From Granulosicoccus sp947495035 (lineage in GTDB: Bacteria > Pseudomonadota > Gammaproteobacteria > Granulosicoccales > Granulosicoccaceae): a stretch of DNA of 64,000 nt. The position numbers and the translations under genes were made by a program. Under the pieces are notes generated by a model that was not told where the DNA came from, searched no databases, and was given only the letters and a program-made list of their open reading frames with translations. The stretch is from NCBI RefSeq assembly GCF_050589605.1, contig NZ_JBNGOO010000009.1. One strand, 5' to 3'. Position 1 is the first letter of the stretch, and the number at the start of each line of letters is the position of its first letter. Of this stretch, positions 50,892-59,191 are shown piece by piece.

Positions 50892-51692
50892 ATGAACAGG
50901 TCAACGACACTCGGGCGTGCGCGAATTCCAGGTCTGTTCGTCAGTCTTGCGCTGATGCTGCTGGCCTGGCAACTGCTGGTCATGCTCAGTGGCATTCCCC
51001 ACTTTCTGCTACCGGCACCGTTTGCAATTCTGAAGACACTGTTCAGTCAGATGCAGACACTCGGCCTGCACACCGCCATTACCGCCTTCGAGGTCATTGC
51101 CGGCCTGCTCAGTGGTTGTGTGCTCGGCATACTCAGCGCCATCCTGCTGACCACCTCCAGACGACTGCGTCGCTGGCTGCTGCCGCTGATGGTCATCAGT
51201 CAGTCGCTGCCGGTGTTCGCCCTGGCACCACTTCTGACGCTCTGGTTCGGCTACGGCATGGGCTCCAAGGTGGTGATGGCAATCCTGATCATCTACTTTC
51301 CGGTGGTGGCTGCCACTTTCGACGGCCTGCGTCATACCAGTTCGGCCATGCTCGACCTGGCTCGCACCATGAACGCAACGCCCACAACCATTCTGCTGCA
51401 GATACGACTGCCGGCGGCTCTCCCCTCCATGGCCTCTGGCATTCGCGTAGCCACCTCGGTGGCGCCCATCGGCGCCGTTGTCGGCGAGTGGGTCGGCTCC
51501 AGTCAGGGCCTGGGCTATCTGATGCTGCAGGCAAACGGTCGCATGCAGACCGACCTGATGTTTGCGGCCCTGCTCTGCCTGTGTCTGATGGCCTTCCTGC
51601 TCTACAGTCTCGTCAATCACCTGCTGGATCGATGCCTTTACTGGCTTCCCGATTCCAGTCGCAACAACGCCCTCCAAACCGAAACACATTGA
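50892..51692 (+). CDS. thiX: ABC permease for thiamine precursor
   Basis: A 266-residue permease with six helices and the EAA loop LDLARTMNATPTTILLQIRLPAALPSMASGIRVATSVAPIGAVVGEWVGSSQGLGYLML, characteristic of the SsuC/ThiX family. It begins directly after the thiZ stop. Together with ThiZ and ThiY it forms the precursor importer; one permease gene implies a homodimeric channel. Confidence 0.88.
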   Translation: MNRSTTLGRARIPGLFVSLALMLLAWQLLVMLSGIPHFLLPAPFAILKTLFSQMQTLGLHTAITAFEVIAGLLSGCVLGILSAILLTTSRRLRRWLLPLMVISQSLPVFALAPLLTLWFGYGMGSKVVMAILIIYFPVVAATFDGLRHTSSAMLDLARTMNATPTTILLQIRLPAALPSMASGIRVATSVAPIGAVVGEWVGSSQGLGYLMLQANGRMQTDLMFAALLCLCLMAFLLYSLVNHLLDRCLYWLPDSSRNNALQTETH

Positions 51693-51696
51693 GCTC

Positions 51697-52635
51697 ATGA
51701 AACGATTCAAACTCCTGTTGGCAAGCCTGCTGTTCAGCAGCAGTACCCTGGCTGCCGATCCGGTCACGGTTCTGCTCGACTGGTTCATCAACCCCGATCA
51801 CGCGCAGCTGATCATTGCCCAGCAGAAAGGCTTTTTCGACGAACAGGGACTGAGCGTCGAACTGATCGAACCCGCCGACCCCTCACTGCCACCCAAGATG
51901 GTTGCCGCCGGCAAGGCGGATATCGCCATCAGCTACCAGCCGCAACTGCATGTACAGGTCGCCGAAGGCCTGCCACTGTCACGCTTCGGTACCCTGGTAT
52001 CCACACCGCTGAATTCTCTCGTGGTACTGGATGATGGACCGATAGAATCGCTCGAATCCCTGAAAGGCCGCAAGGTCGGTTTCTCCGTCGGTGGCTTCGA
52101 AGATGCCCTGCTCAAGGCCATGCTGGAGAGCGTTTCCCTGACTCTGGATGACATCGAACTGGTCAATGTCAATTTTTCCCTGTCCCCTGCTCTGATTACC
52201 GGCCAGGTGGATGCCGTGATCGGTGCCTACCGCAACTTCGAACTGAACCAGCTGGATATCGAAGGCCATCCCGGACGTGCCTATTATCCGGAGGAACACG
52301 GGGTACCAGCGTTCGATGAACTGATTCTGATTGCCAACAACGAGTCACTCGACAGCTCCTGGATGCTGCCATTCCTGAACGCCATCGAGCGCGCCACCAT
52401 TTTCATCATCAATCATCCTGATGAGGCCTGGGAGGTCTTTCGTGACTCCAACCCGGACATGCTCGACAATGAGCTGAATCGACGTGCCTGGCGCGACACG
52501 CTCACCCGGTTCGCACTGCGACCTGCGGCCCTTGACCGTCAGCGCTATGAGAATTTCGCCGCCTTCATGCAATCACAGGGTCTGATCGACTCCGTGCCAG
52601 CATTGAACAGCTACACCTACGAAGCCGGACGATGA
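51697..52635 (+). CDS. thiY: Thiamine-precursor binding protein, NMT1/THI5-like
   Basis: A 312-residue periplasmic protein with signal peptide MKRFKLLLASLLFSSSTLAA. The NMT1/THI5-like domain shows VTVLLDWFINPDHAQLIIAQQKGFFDEQGLSVELIEPADPSLPPKMVAAGKADIAISYQPQLHVQVAEGLP. This family binds HMP-type or formylaminopyrimidine ligands. It overlaps tenA by four bases and, unlike other binding-protein genes here, has no stem-loop after it. Confidence 0.88.
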   Translation: MKRFKLLLASLLFSSSTLAADPVTVLLDWFINPDHAQLIIAQQKGFFDEQGLSVELIEPADPSLPPKMVAAGKADIAISYQPQLHVQVAEGLPLSRFGTLVSTPLNSLVVLDDGPIESLESLKGRKVGFSVGGFEDALLKAMLESVSLTLDDIELVNVNFSLSPALITGQVDAVIGAYRNFELNQLDIEGHPGRAYYPEEHGVPAFDELILIANNESLDSSWMLPFLNAIERATIFIINHPDEAWEVFRDSNPDMLDNELNRRAWRDTLTRFALRPAALDRQRYENFAAFMQSQGLIDSVPALNSYTYEAGR

Positions 52636-53303
52636 GCCAACAGACTCTGACGCAACACCTGATTGCGCACAGTGAACCTCACTGGCAGCACTATATTCAG
52701 CACGAGTTCGTTCGCCAACTGGCGGCCGGTACACTGCCAGCGGAGTGTTTCGAGCATTACCTGAAACAGGATTATCTGTTTCTCATCCAGTTTGCCCGCG
52801 CCTTCGGCCTGGCGGCCTACAAGAGCCGTTCACTGGCCGAACTGAAACAGGCTCAGAGCTCCCTGCACGGCATCATCGATATCGAACTGGACTTGCATAT
52901 CGGCTACTGCCAGCAGTTCGGCATCTCGAAGCAGGCGCTGGAGGAGACAGTGGAATCAACGCCCAATATGGCCTATACCCGCTACGTACTGGAACGCGGT
53001 ATGGCCGGTGACCTGCTGGATCTGAACGTGGCACTGGCCCCCTGCATCATCGGCTATGCCGAAGTGGCCAACTGGTTGCAAACGCAATCGTTTCTTGTCA
53101 CCGAAGGCAATCCCTACTCGGACTGGGTGCAGATGTATGCCAGCGAGGAATATCAGCAGGTAGCCAACACGCATCGCCAGGCCTGTGATGCCATCAGCAT
53201 GGAACAGCTGGGCGAGCCTCGGGTGCAGGCACTGTGTCGCACCTTCGATGCTGCGACACGTCTGGAGGTGGACTTCTGGCAGATGGGACTGGATTGCCGC
53301 TGA
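52632..53303 (+). CDS. tenA: TenA-family thiaminase II / aminopyrimidine hydrolase
   Basis: A 223-residue all-helical TenA protein: FVRQLAAGTLPAECFEHYLKQDYLFLIQFARAFGLAAYKS, YTRYVLERGMAGDLLDLNVALAPCIIGYAEVANWL (catalytic Cys retained, TenA_C type), and YASEEYQQVANTHRQACD. TenA hydrolyses aminomethyl-HMP from damaged thiamine back to HMP. With ThiXYZ it forms a salvage route feeding ThiD. It is overlapped by thiO at TGATG. Confidence 0.88.
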   Translation: MSQQTLTQHLIAHSEPHWQHYIQHEFVRQLAAGTLPAECFEHYLKQDYLFLIQFARAFGLAAYKSRSLAELKQAQSSLHGIIDIELDLHIGYCQQFGISKQALEETVESTPNMAYTRYVLERGMAGDLLDLNVALAPCIIGYAEVANWLQTQSFLVTEGNPYSDWVQMYASEEYQQVANTHRQACDAISMEQLGEPRVQALCRTFDAATRLEVDFWQMGLDCR

Positions 53304-54319
53304 TGAGCACCGAGGTGGAAATCATCGGCGCAGGGGTGGCCGGTCTGTGTGCCGCACAGGCCTTCATCGAGCGTGGTTGTCGAGTGAGAATGATCTCGGC
53401 CAGCCACGGTATCGATGACAGTTGCTGCTCCTGGTGGGCGGGCGGCATGCTGGCTCCCTGGTGCGAAAGTGAAAGTGCCGAACCACTGATCTTCCGCTTG
53501 GGCCTGGAGAGTCTGTCGTACTGGCAGAAGCACAGCCAGTCGCTGCAGCAGGCTGGATCGCTGGTGGTGGCGCTGCGCCGTGATCGTGCCGATTTCGAGC
53601 AGTTTGCACGGCGCACGGACAGCTTTGCGCGGCTCGATCGAGCTCGAATGGAAGCGATGGAGCCGGATATCGGCCATCGCTTCGACATGGGTCTGCACTA
53701 CGCGGAAGAGGCGCACCTGGATCCCAGACGGACATTGCAGGGTCTGCTGGAATCACTCAGACAGAGTGAACGATTCTCGGTGGAATTCAACCGCCATCTG
53801 AGCAAGGCAGAACTGGCTGAAGCGCCTCGCTCCGGCTGGCGCATCGATTGCCGGGGCCTGGCAGCACGTGACAGCCTTGCGGACCTGCGTGGCGTCAAGG
53901 GTGAAATGCTGATCCTCGAAACCCGGGAAATCAGTCTGCAGCGACCGGTTCGCATGCTGCATCCACGCCATCCGATCTATATCGTGCCCAGAGAAAACAA
54001 CCGATTCATGGTCGGTGCGACCATGATCGAAAGCGATGATCGCAGTCTCGCCAGTGCGCGCTCGGTCATGGAACTGCTGTCCAGCGCCTATGGCCTGCAT
54101 ACCGGTTTTGCAGACGCTGCCATCATCGAGATCGGTACCGATGTACGGCCAGCATTTACCGACAATCTGCCACGACTCAGACGTCGTGGCCGAACGGTCC
54201 ACATCAATGGTCTGTATCGACACGGCTTCCTGTGCGCCCCCGCGATGGCGCAACGGGCCGCGGCACTGGTACTGGACGGAAAGCCTGACGAGGAAGTGTG
54301 TGATGAAAATTCGGATTAA
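53303..54319 (+). CDS. thiO: Glycine oxidase ThiO
   Basis: A 338-residue DAO-fold flavoprotein: EVEIIGAGVAGLCAAQAFIERGCRVRMIS at the N-terminus, CSWWAGGMLAPWCE, and the C-terminal INGLYRHGFLCAPAMAQRAAALVL. ThiO oxidises glycine to the imine used by ThiG for the thiazole ring. The ATG at 53303 overlaps the tenA stop. Its 3' end overlaps thiS by 17 bases. Using ThiO instead of ThiH points to an oxygen-dependent thiazole route, typical of aerobes. Confidence 0.88.
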   Translation: MSTEVEIIGAGVAGLCAAQAFIERGCRVRMISASHGIDDSCCSWWAGGMLAPWCESESAEPLIFRLGLESLSYWQKHSQSLQQAGSLVVALRRDRADFEQFARRTDSFARLDRARMEAMEPDIGHRFDMGLHYAEEAHLDPRRTLQGLLESLRQSERFSVEFNRHLSKAELAEAPRSGWRIDCRGLAARDSLADLRGVKGEMLILETREISLQRPVRMLHPRHPIYIVPRENNRFMVGATMIESDDRSLASARSVMELLSSAYGLHTGFADAAIIEIGTDVRPAFTDNLPRLRRRGRTVHINGLYRHGFLCAPAMAQRAAALVLDGKPDEEVCDENSD

Positions 54320-54500
54320 CGGCGAACAGCAACAGGTGGAATCCTGTACGCTGCACGATTTGCTGGAACACTTGGGCCACGGCGCAAACAGCGTGGCAAC
54401 CGCGGTCAATCAGGAGTTTGTTCCGATCGGCAAACGCAGCAAATTCGAACTGTCAGACGATGATGCGGTGGACATCATCGCCCCCATGTCCGGAGGCTGA
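54303..54500 (+). CDS. thiS: Sulfur-carrier protein ThiS
   Basis: A 65-residue ubiquitin-like carrier beginning MKIRINGEQQQVESCTLHDLLEHLG and ending DIIAPMSGG. The C-terminal Gly-Gly is adenylated and thiocarboxylated to donate sulfur to ThiG. The ATG at 54303 lies inside the end of thiO, and thiG starts five bases after the stop. No thiF is present in the operon, so the activating enzyme must be elsewhere. Confidence 0.92.
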   Translation: MKIRINGEQQQVESCTLHDLLEHLGHGANSVATAVNQEFVPIGKRSKFELSDDDAVDIIAPMSGG

Positions 54501-54504
54501 GCGG

Positions 54505-55284
54505 ATGTCACTGTCGTTTTACGATGTCGAACTCGGATCTCGCCTCCTGCTGGGGACATCCTTGTATCCATCGCCACAGATCATGCTCGATGCCATAGCG
54601 GCATCCGGCTGCGAGGTGGTCACTGTCTCGCTCCGGCGCGAGTCCAGTTCCGAGAAATCAGGGCAGGCATTCTGGTCGCTGATCCAGTCGGCCAATGTCC
54701 GGGTGTTGCCCAATACGGCAGGTTGCCGGGGCGTCAAGGAAGCGGTCAATACCGCGTACATGGCGCGTGAACTCTTCGGTACTCCCTGGATCAAACTGGA
54801 AGTCATTGGCGATGATGACACGCTGCAACCCGATGTTTTCGGACTGGTGGAAGCCGCACGCATACTGGCCGACGATGGTTTCGAGGTCTTTCCCTACACC
54901 ACTGACGACCTGGTGGTCGCCGACCGCTTGCTCAATGCGGGCTGTCGCGTTCTCATGCCCTGGGGAGCACCGATCGGCAGCGGTCGCGGCCTGAACAATC
55001 CCTATGCCTTGAGCTCCATGCGGGCTCACTTCCCCGATGTGCCGCTGGTCGTGGATGCCGGTATCGGCCTGCCCTCTCATGCCGCTGCCGCCATGGAGCT
55101 CGGTTACGATGCCGTGCTTCTCAATACGGCCGTTGCCCGAGCCGGCGACCCGGTTGCCATGGCCCGTGCCTTTTCGCTGGCCGTGGACGCCGGGCGCGCA
55201 GCCTGGCAGGCCGACCCCATGATGCCGCGTGACATGGCAGCTCCTTCCACGCCCGTTCTGGGCACCCCTTTCCGAGATCTCTAG
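54505..55284 (+). CDS. thiG: Thiazole synthase ThiG
   Basis: A 259-residue TIM-barrel enzyme: RLLLGTSLYPSPQIMLDAIAASGCEVVTVSLRR, LPNTAGCRGVKEAVNTAYMARELFGTPWIKLEVIGDDDTLQPDVFGLVEAA, LMPWGAPIGSGRGLNNPYAL and VDAGIGLPSHAAAAMELGYDAVLLNTAVA. The Lys in WIKLEVIGD forms the Schiff base with deoxyxylulose 5-phosphate. The ATG at 54505 lies just past the thiS stop. Confidence 0.93.
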   Translation: MSLSFYDVELGSRLLLGTSLYPSPQIMLDAIAASGCEVVTVSLRRESSSEKSGQAFWSLIQSANVRVLPNTAGCRGVKEAVNTAYMARELFGTPWIKLEVIGDDDTLQPDVFGLVEAARILADDGFEVFPYTTDDLVVADRLLNAGCRVLMPWGAPIGSGRGLNNPYALSSMRAHFPDVPLVVDAGIGLPSHAAAAMELGYDAVLLNTAVARAGDPVAMARAFSLAVDAGRAAWQADPMMPRDMAAPSTPVLGTPFRDL

Positions 55285-55286
55285 AC

Positions 55287-55886
55287 ATGCTGGATCGCTT
55301 CTACCTGATCGTCGGCGATACCCGACAACTGGCCGAATTTCTCGATGCCGGTGTGCGCTGCGTGCAATTGCGGATGAAGGACACCAGCGAGAAGGATTGT
55401 CGCCGGCAGATACGCGAAGCGCGGGAACTGTGCGAGAAAACCGGCGCCACCCTGATACTCAACGACTACTGGCGCCTGGCATTGGACGAAGGTTGCAGGG
55501 CCGTACACCTGGGACAGGAAGACCTGCAGACAGCGGAGATCGATACCCTGCGACGGGCCGGCATGAAGATCGGCATCAGTACACATGATCGCGCCGAGTT
55601 GGCTATCGCGCTGTCCCAGTCACCCGACTACATCGCGCTCGGCCCGATATATGCCACACTGTTGAAGAAAATGCCCTGGCGGCCTCAGGGGCTGGAAAAA
55701 CTGCAGCGCTGGAAGGATGCCATCGGCGATGTTCCTCTGGTGGCGATTGGCGGCTTTACCCCCGAGCGAGCCCCCGGGGCCTTTGAACACGGGGCAGACT
55801 CGGTATGTGTGGTCACCGATGTCGTGCAGCACGCTGACCCGGTTGCACGAGTACGGGAATGGCTGGACGTGACTCGCGTCGAATGA
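55287..55886 (+). CDS. thiE: Thiamine-phosphate synthase ThiE
   Basis: A 199-residue TIM-barrel enzyme: CVQLRMKDTSEKDCRRQIREARELCEKTGATLILNDYWRLALDEGCRAVHLGQEDL, IGISTHDRAELAIALSQSPDYIALGPIYAT and VPLVAIGGFTPERAPGAFEHGADSVCVVTDV. It joins HMP-PP and thiazole phosphate to thiamine phosphate. The usual family GPIFPT reads GPIYAT here, a conservative difference. It is the last gene of the thi operon; the terminator lies 153 bases further on. Confidence 0.9.
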   Translation: MLDRFYLIVGDTRQLAEFLDAGVRCVQLRMKDTSEKDCRRQIREARELCEKTGATLILNDYWRLALDEGCRAVHLGQEDLQTAEIDTLRRAGMKIGISTHDRAELAIALSQSPDYIALGPIYATLLKKMPWRPQGLEKLQRWKDAIGDVPLVAIGGFTPERAPGAFEHGADSVCVVTDVVQHADPVARVREWLDVTRVE

Positions 55887-56038
55887 AGTCGAAAGGCTTG
55901 ACATTGATTCTCCGATGCAGCAATCTTTGCCACGCATGAATACCCTGTTCACCCCAAGCAGCATCTCCAAACCGGGCGCTCTCAAACCGGCAGTGAAAAC
56001 TGTGCGCGCCTGATCCCCGGTCAACAGATTCTGACAAG

Positions 56039-56073
56039 AAAACTCCGGCGGCCCTGGCGGCTTCCGGAGTTTT
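56039..56073. terminator. Rho-independent terminator of the thi operon
   Basis: AAAACTCCGG at 56039-56048 pairs with CCGGAGTTTT at 56064-56073 around a 15-base loop. The T-run in the 3' arm (and A-run in the 5' arm) makes it a convincing intrinsic terminator usable on both strands. It lies in the 235-bp gap between thiE and dapA. Confidence 0.85.
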
Positions 56074-56121
56074 CTGCGTTTCGGAGTCCGTACATGTCCG
56101 CCTTCAACAAGAGAAATCATC

Positions 56122-57000
56122 ATGTTCGAAGGTTCACTGGTCGCAATGATCACCCCCATGACGCTCGATGGAATGCTGGATGAACCCGCGCTTCGGCGTC
56201 TGGTCAACTGGCATATCGAGCAAGGCAGCAATGGCCTGGTGCCTGCCGGTACCACCGGCGAGTCGCCTGTTCTATCGGCCGAGGAGCACCGTGACGTCAT
56301 CCGAATCGTGATCGATGAAACACGTGGCAGAGTGCCGGTGATTGCCGGCTGCGGCTCCAACAATACCCGGGAAGCACTGGCGTTCCACGACTATGCCCAC
56401 CAGCAAGGCGCCGATGGCGCTCTGCACGTCACCGGATACTACAACCGACCCAGCCAGCAGGGCATCTACCGACACTTCGAAGCGCTGAGCGAAAGCAATG
56501 AGCTGCCGATCATCGTCTACAACATTCCACCACGCAGCACTGTCGATATCAGTGCTGATACCATGGCGCGCCTGGCGACATTGCCATCGGTGGTGGGGGT
56601 CAAGGATGCTACCCGGGATCTGGCGCGACCGGCCATCGAACAGATGAAGATAGACGCACCGTTCAGCTATCTTTCCGGTGAAGATGCCACGGCAGTCGCC
56701 TACAATGCTGCCGGAGGCAATGGCTGTATCTCGGTGACCGCCAACGTCGCACCGGCACTGTGCGCACGCTTGCAACAGGCCTGCAGGGACAACGACTACC
56801 AGACAGCCAGAGACATACAGCGACGGCTCATGCCACTGCATGAAGCGCTGTTCAGGGAACCCAGTCCGGCAGGTATCAAGTACGCCTGTGCCACTCGCGG
56901 CTTGTGCACAGAGACGCTTCGTCTGCCTCTGATCAGTCTGGAAGACGACAGCAAGGAACTGATCGACGCTGCTTTGCAATCGCTGGAGCAGGATGGTTGA
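56122..57000 (+). CDS. dapA: 4-hydroxy-tetrahydrodipicolinate synthase family
   Basis: A 292-residue DapA-fold lyase. It shows GLVPAGTTGESPVLSAEEH, VIAGCGSNNTREAL, VTGYYNRPSQQGIYRHFEAL, VYNIPPRSTVDIS (catalytic Tyr) and VGVKDATRDLARP (Schiff-base Lys). The SPAGIKYA segment near residue 252 agrees with the lysine-pathway enzyme, which condenses pyruvate with aspartate semialdehyde. It is monocistronic or leads the LysE-type exporter gene 110 bp downstream. As a class the family also includes catabolic aldolases, so the lysine role is probable but not certain. Confidence 0.8.
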   Translation: MFEGSLVAMITPMTLDGMLDEPALRRLVNWHIEQGSNGLVPAGTTGESPVLSAEEHRDVIRIVIDETRGRVPVIAGCGSNNTREALAFHDYAHQQGADGALHVTGYYNRPSQQGIYRHFEALSESNELPIIVYNIPPRSTVDISADTMARLATLPSVVGVKDATRDLARPAIEQMKIDAPFSYLSGEDATAVAYNAAGGNGCISVTANVAPALCARLQQACRDNDYQTARDIQRRLMPLHEALFREPSPAGIKYACATRGLCTETLRLPLISLEDDSKELIDAALQSLEQDG

Positions 57001-57110
57001 TCAGGGACGTGACAAACCGCTCAGGCATCGGATTCAATGCCTGACTGCAGCATTGCGTCCGGGTCGTGAATCAAGGCATCATCCCATCAACATCCAAGGA
57101 GCAAGACCCC

Positions 57111-57749
57111 ATGTACTCTGTCTTTCTTGCGGCCCTGGCAGCAACGGTTGCAGCACAGCTGGCCCCCGGACCGAACTTTCTGGCTGTGACAGGCGTTGCC
57201 TTGAGTCAGAGCCGCAAGGCAGCCGTGTGTCTGGCTGCCGGTATCGCTTCGGGTGTCCTGCTCTGGGTAAGCGCCTTCGCATTGGGAATATCGGCACTGT
57301 TTCAGGCCTACCCACTGGCCGGCATTCTGCTGCAGCTCTGCGGTGGTCTGTATTTCCTGTATATCGGTATCAAGGCCATTCGCTCTTCGAGACACATGTC
57401 GGCGGGCCAGGTCAGACAATTCAGCACGCCGCTGTCATCGTCGGGCGCCTGGCGACGTGGATTACTGGTGGTGCTGACCAACCCCAAGGCGGCCCTGATG
57501 TGGGCTGCCGTCACCGCCTTCCTGTCCGGCTCGGGCTTGCCTCCGGAGGGCGTTCTGGCGTTCGCACCGGTCGGTGCCGGTTCAGCCTTCGTGATCTACG
57601 GCAGCTACGGCGTACTGTTTTCCACACCCGTGGCCATTCGTGCCTACAACCGGGTAGCCAGTCAGATAGAACTGGTCTTCGGCGGACTGTTCGGACTGCT
57701 GGGTATCCGGTTTCTCGCTGATGGCATTGGTCAGCTACGCCAGATCTGA
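57111..57749 (+). CDS. LysE/RhtB-family exporter
   Basis: A 212-residue membrane protein with five to six helices: VAAQLAPGPNFLAVTGVALSQSRKAAVCLAAGIASG is the LysE/RhtB hallmark, and LLVVLTNPKAALMWAAVTAF carries the conserved TNPK. Members export amino acids or homoserine lactones. The ATG at 57111 has AAGGAG nine bases upstream; an in-frame start 15 codons earlier is rejected. Its position after dapA suggests lysine or a related amino acid but does not prove it. Confidence 0.82.
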   Translation: MYSVFLAALAATVAAQLAPGPNFLAVTGVALSQSRKAAVCLAAGIASGVLLWVSAFALGISALFQAYPLAGILLQLCGGLYFLYIGIKAIRSSRHMSAGQVRQFSTPLSSSGAWRRGLLVVLTNPKAALMWAAVTAFLSGSGLPPEGVLAFAPVGAGSAFVIYGSYGVLFSTPVAIRAYNRVASQIELVFGGLFGLLGIRFLADGIGQLRQI

Positions 57750-58035
57750 ATACCTGGCTGCCAGAGCATTGCATGGCAATGCGTTGGAACATCATCGCGC
57801 TCGGGGTGAAAATCGACCTTGCTCGGGGTGCGAAATTGGCAGAACTCAGTCGCCCATGGGCCAGACCACTCATGGCTGTCAGGCTGCAGAAAAATGCCCC
57901 CTGACACGCTTTGCTGCTACTCGTTCTCAACTGTCTGTACGATTTCGGTATTTCATTTGTTTATAAATTATTGTTTCATATATGGTCCATCGGGACACCA
58001 ATCCCGGACATTCGACTTTCCGGCACGGACACCAC

Positions 58036-59184
58036 ATGACTGAAAACAGGCAGACGCATTTACGTGGAATGACCTGGAATCATGCGCGCGGCATCGAACC
58101 ACTGCTGGCCGCATCAAGACACTACGAGCAGCAGAACCCGGGCGTCCGACTGTCCTGGGACAGCCGCCCCTTGCAGGACTTCGAAAGTCAGCCACTGCGA
58201 GAAATCTGCAGCACGCATGATCTGATCATCATCGACCATCCGCACCTGGGAGAAGCCGTCCGGGAGAATCTGCTGCTCGACCTGACGACCTGCAGACGCA
58301 GCCAGGCATTGCAGACTCTGCAACAGCAAAGCGCTGGTCCTTCGCACGACTCCTACGGCATGCACGGCGGACAGTGGGCACTCGCCATGGATGCAGCCAC
58401 ACCGGTCGCCAGTTATCGAGCCGATCAACTGGAAGAGCTGCCCGCCACCTGGGAAGACGTCATGTTGCTGGCGAGCGCTGGCAAGGTCATCATGCCGCTC
58501 CGACCGCCACATGGACTCATGGCTCTGTTGTGGCTGGCCAGCAATCGAGGGGCATGTATCGCGGACAACCCGGAACAGCTCATGGCGGATGACGATATCG
58601 CCTCGGCGCTGGAACAGCTTTACGAACTGACCAGCCTGATGCGTTCAAGCTGTTTCGACATGGATCCAATCGACGTCTACGAGATCCTGAGCACCCGGGA
58701 CAAGGGGCCCATCTATTGCCCGCATGCCTACGGATACATCAATTACACACTGCAGAATTTTCGCCCCTATCCCCTGACATTCACCGATGTGCCCGATGCG
58801 GCTGGTGGAGGTGTTCGCGGTACGGTACTCGGCGGCAGTGGCATTGCGGTTTCCGCCAGTTCCTCAGATGCAGAAACCGCTGTCGATTTCGCGTTTCACG
58901 TGGCAGGTGCCGAATGCCAGACCAGCAGCTGGGTGCGCCACGGCGGTCAACCCGGCAATGCACTGGCCTGGAGTGATGCTGAAACCAATCGCCTGAGCAA
59001 CAACTTCATGAACAACACCCGGGCGACGCTTGACGCGGCCTGGGTGCGACCGCGCTATTCCGGCTACACCACGTTCCAGAATCTGGCCAGTCACACCATT
59101 TCCGATTTCCTGCAGGGCCGCCTGAGTCGCCCTCACTGCGTTCAGGCTCTGCAGAAGCTGTATCGCGAGAGCCACAACCAATGA
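58036..59184 (+). CDS. Substrate-binding-protein-like protein without signal peptide
   Basis: A 382-residue protein with family-1 solute-binding-protein features: LRGMTWNHARGIEPLLAASRHYEQQNPGVRLSWDSRPLQDFES, then DLIIIDHPHLGEAV, GPIYCPHAYGYINYTL, VRGTVLGGSGIAVSASS and SDFLQGRLSRPHCVQALQKLYRES. No start (58036, or an earlier ATG at 57982) gives a signal peptide, so the product should stay in the cytoplasm. No transporter genes accompany it. Similar unsecreted proteins occur near CoA-transferase genes in other bacteria, but none is here. It may be a cytosolic ligand-binding sensor or carrier. The 286-bp gap before it is AT-rich near 57940-57980, probably its promoter. Confidence 0.65.
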   Translation: MTENRQTHLRGMTWNHARGIEPLLAASRHYEQQNPGVRLSWDSRPLQDFESQPLREICSTHDLIIIDHPHLGEAVRENLLLDLTTCRRSQALQTLQQQSAGPSHDSYGMHGGQWALAMDAATPVASYRADQLEELPATWEDVMLLASAGKVIMPLRPPHGLMALLWLASNRGACIADNPEQLMADDDIASALEQLYELTSLMRSSCFDMDPIDVYEILSTRDKGPIYCPHAYGYINYTLQNFRPYPLTFTDVPDAAGGGVRGTVLGGSGIAVSASSSDAETAVDFAFHVAGAECQTSSWVRHGGQPGNALAWSDAETNRLSNNFMNNTRATLDAAWVRPRYSGYTTFQNLASHTISDFLQGRLSRPHCVQALQKLYRESHNQ

Positions 59185-59191
59185 AAATCCG

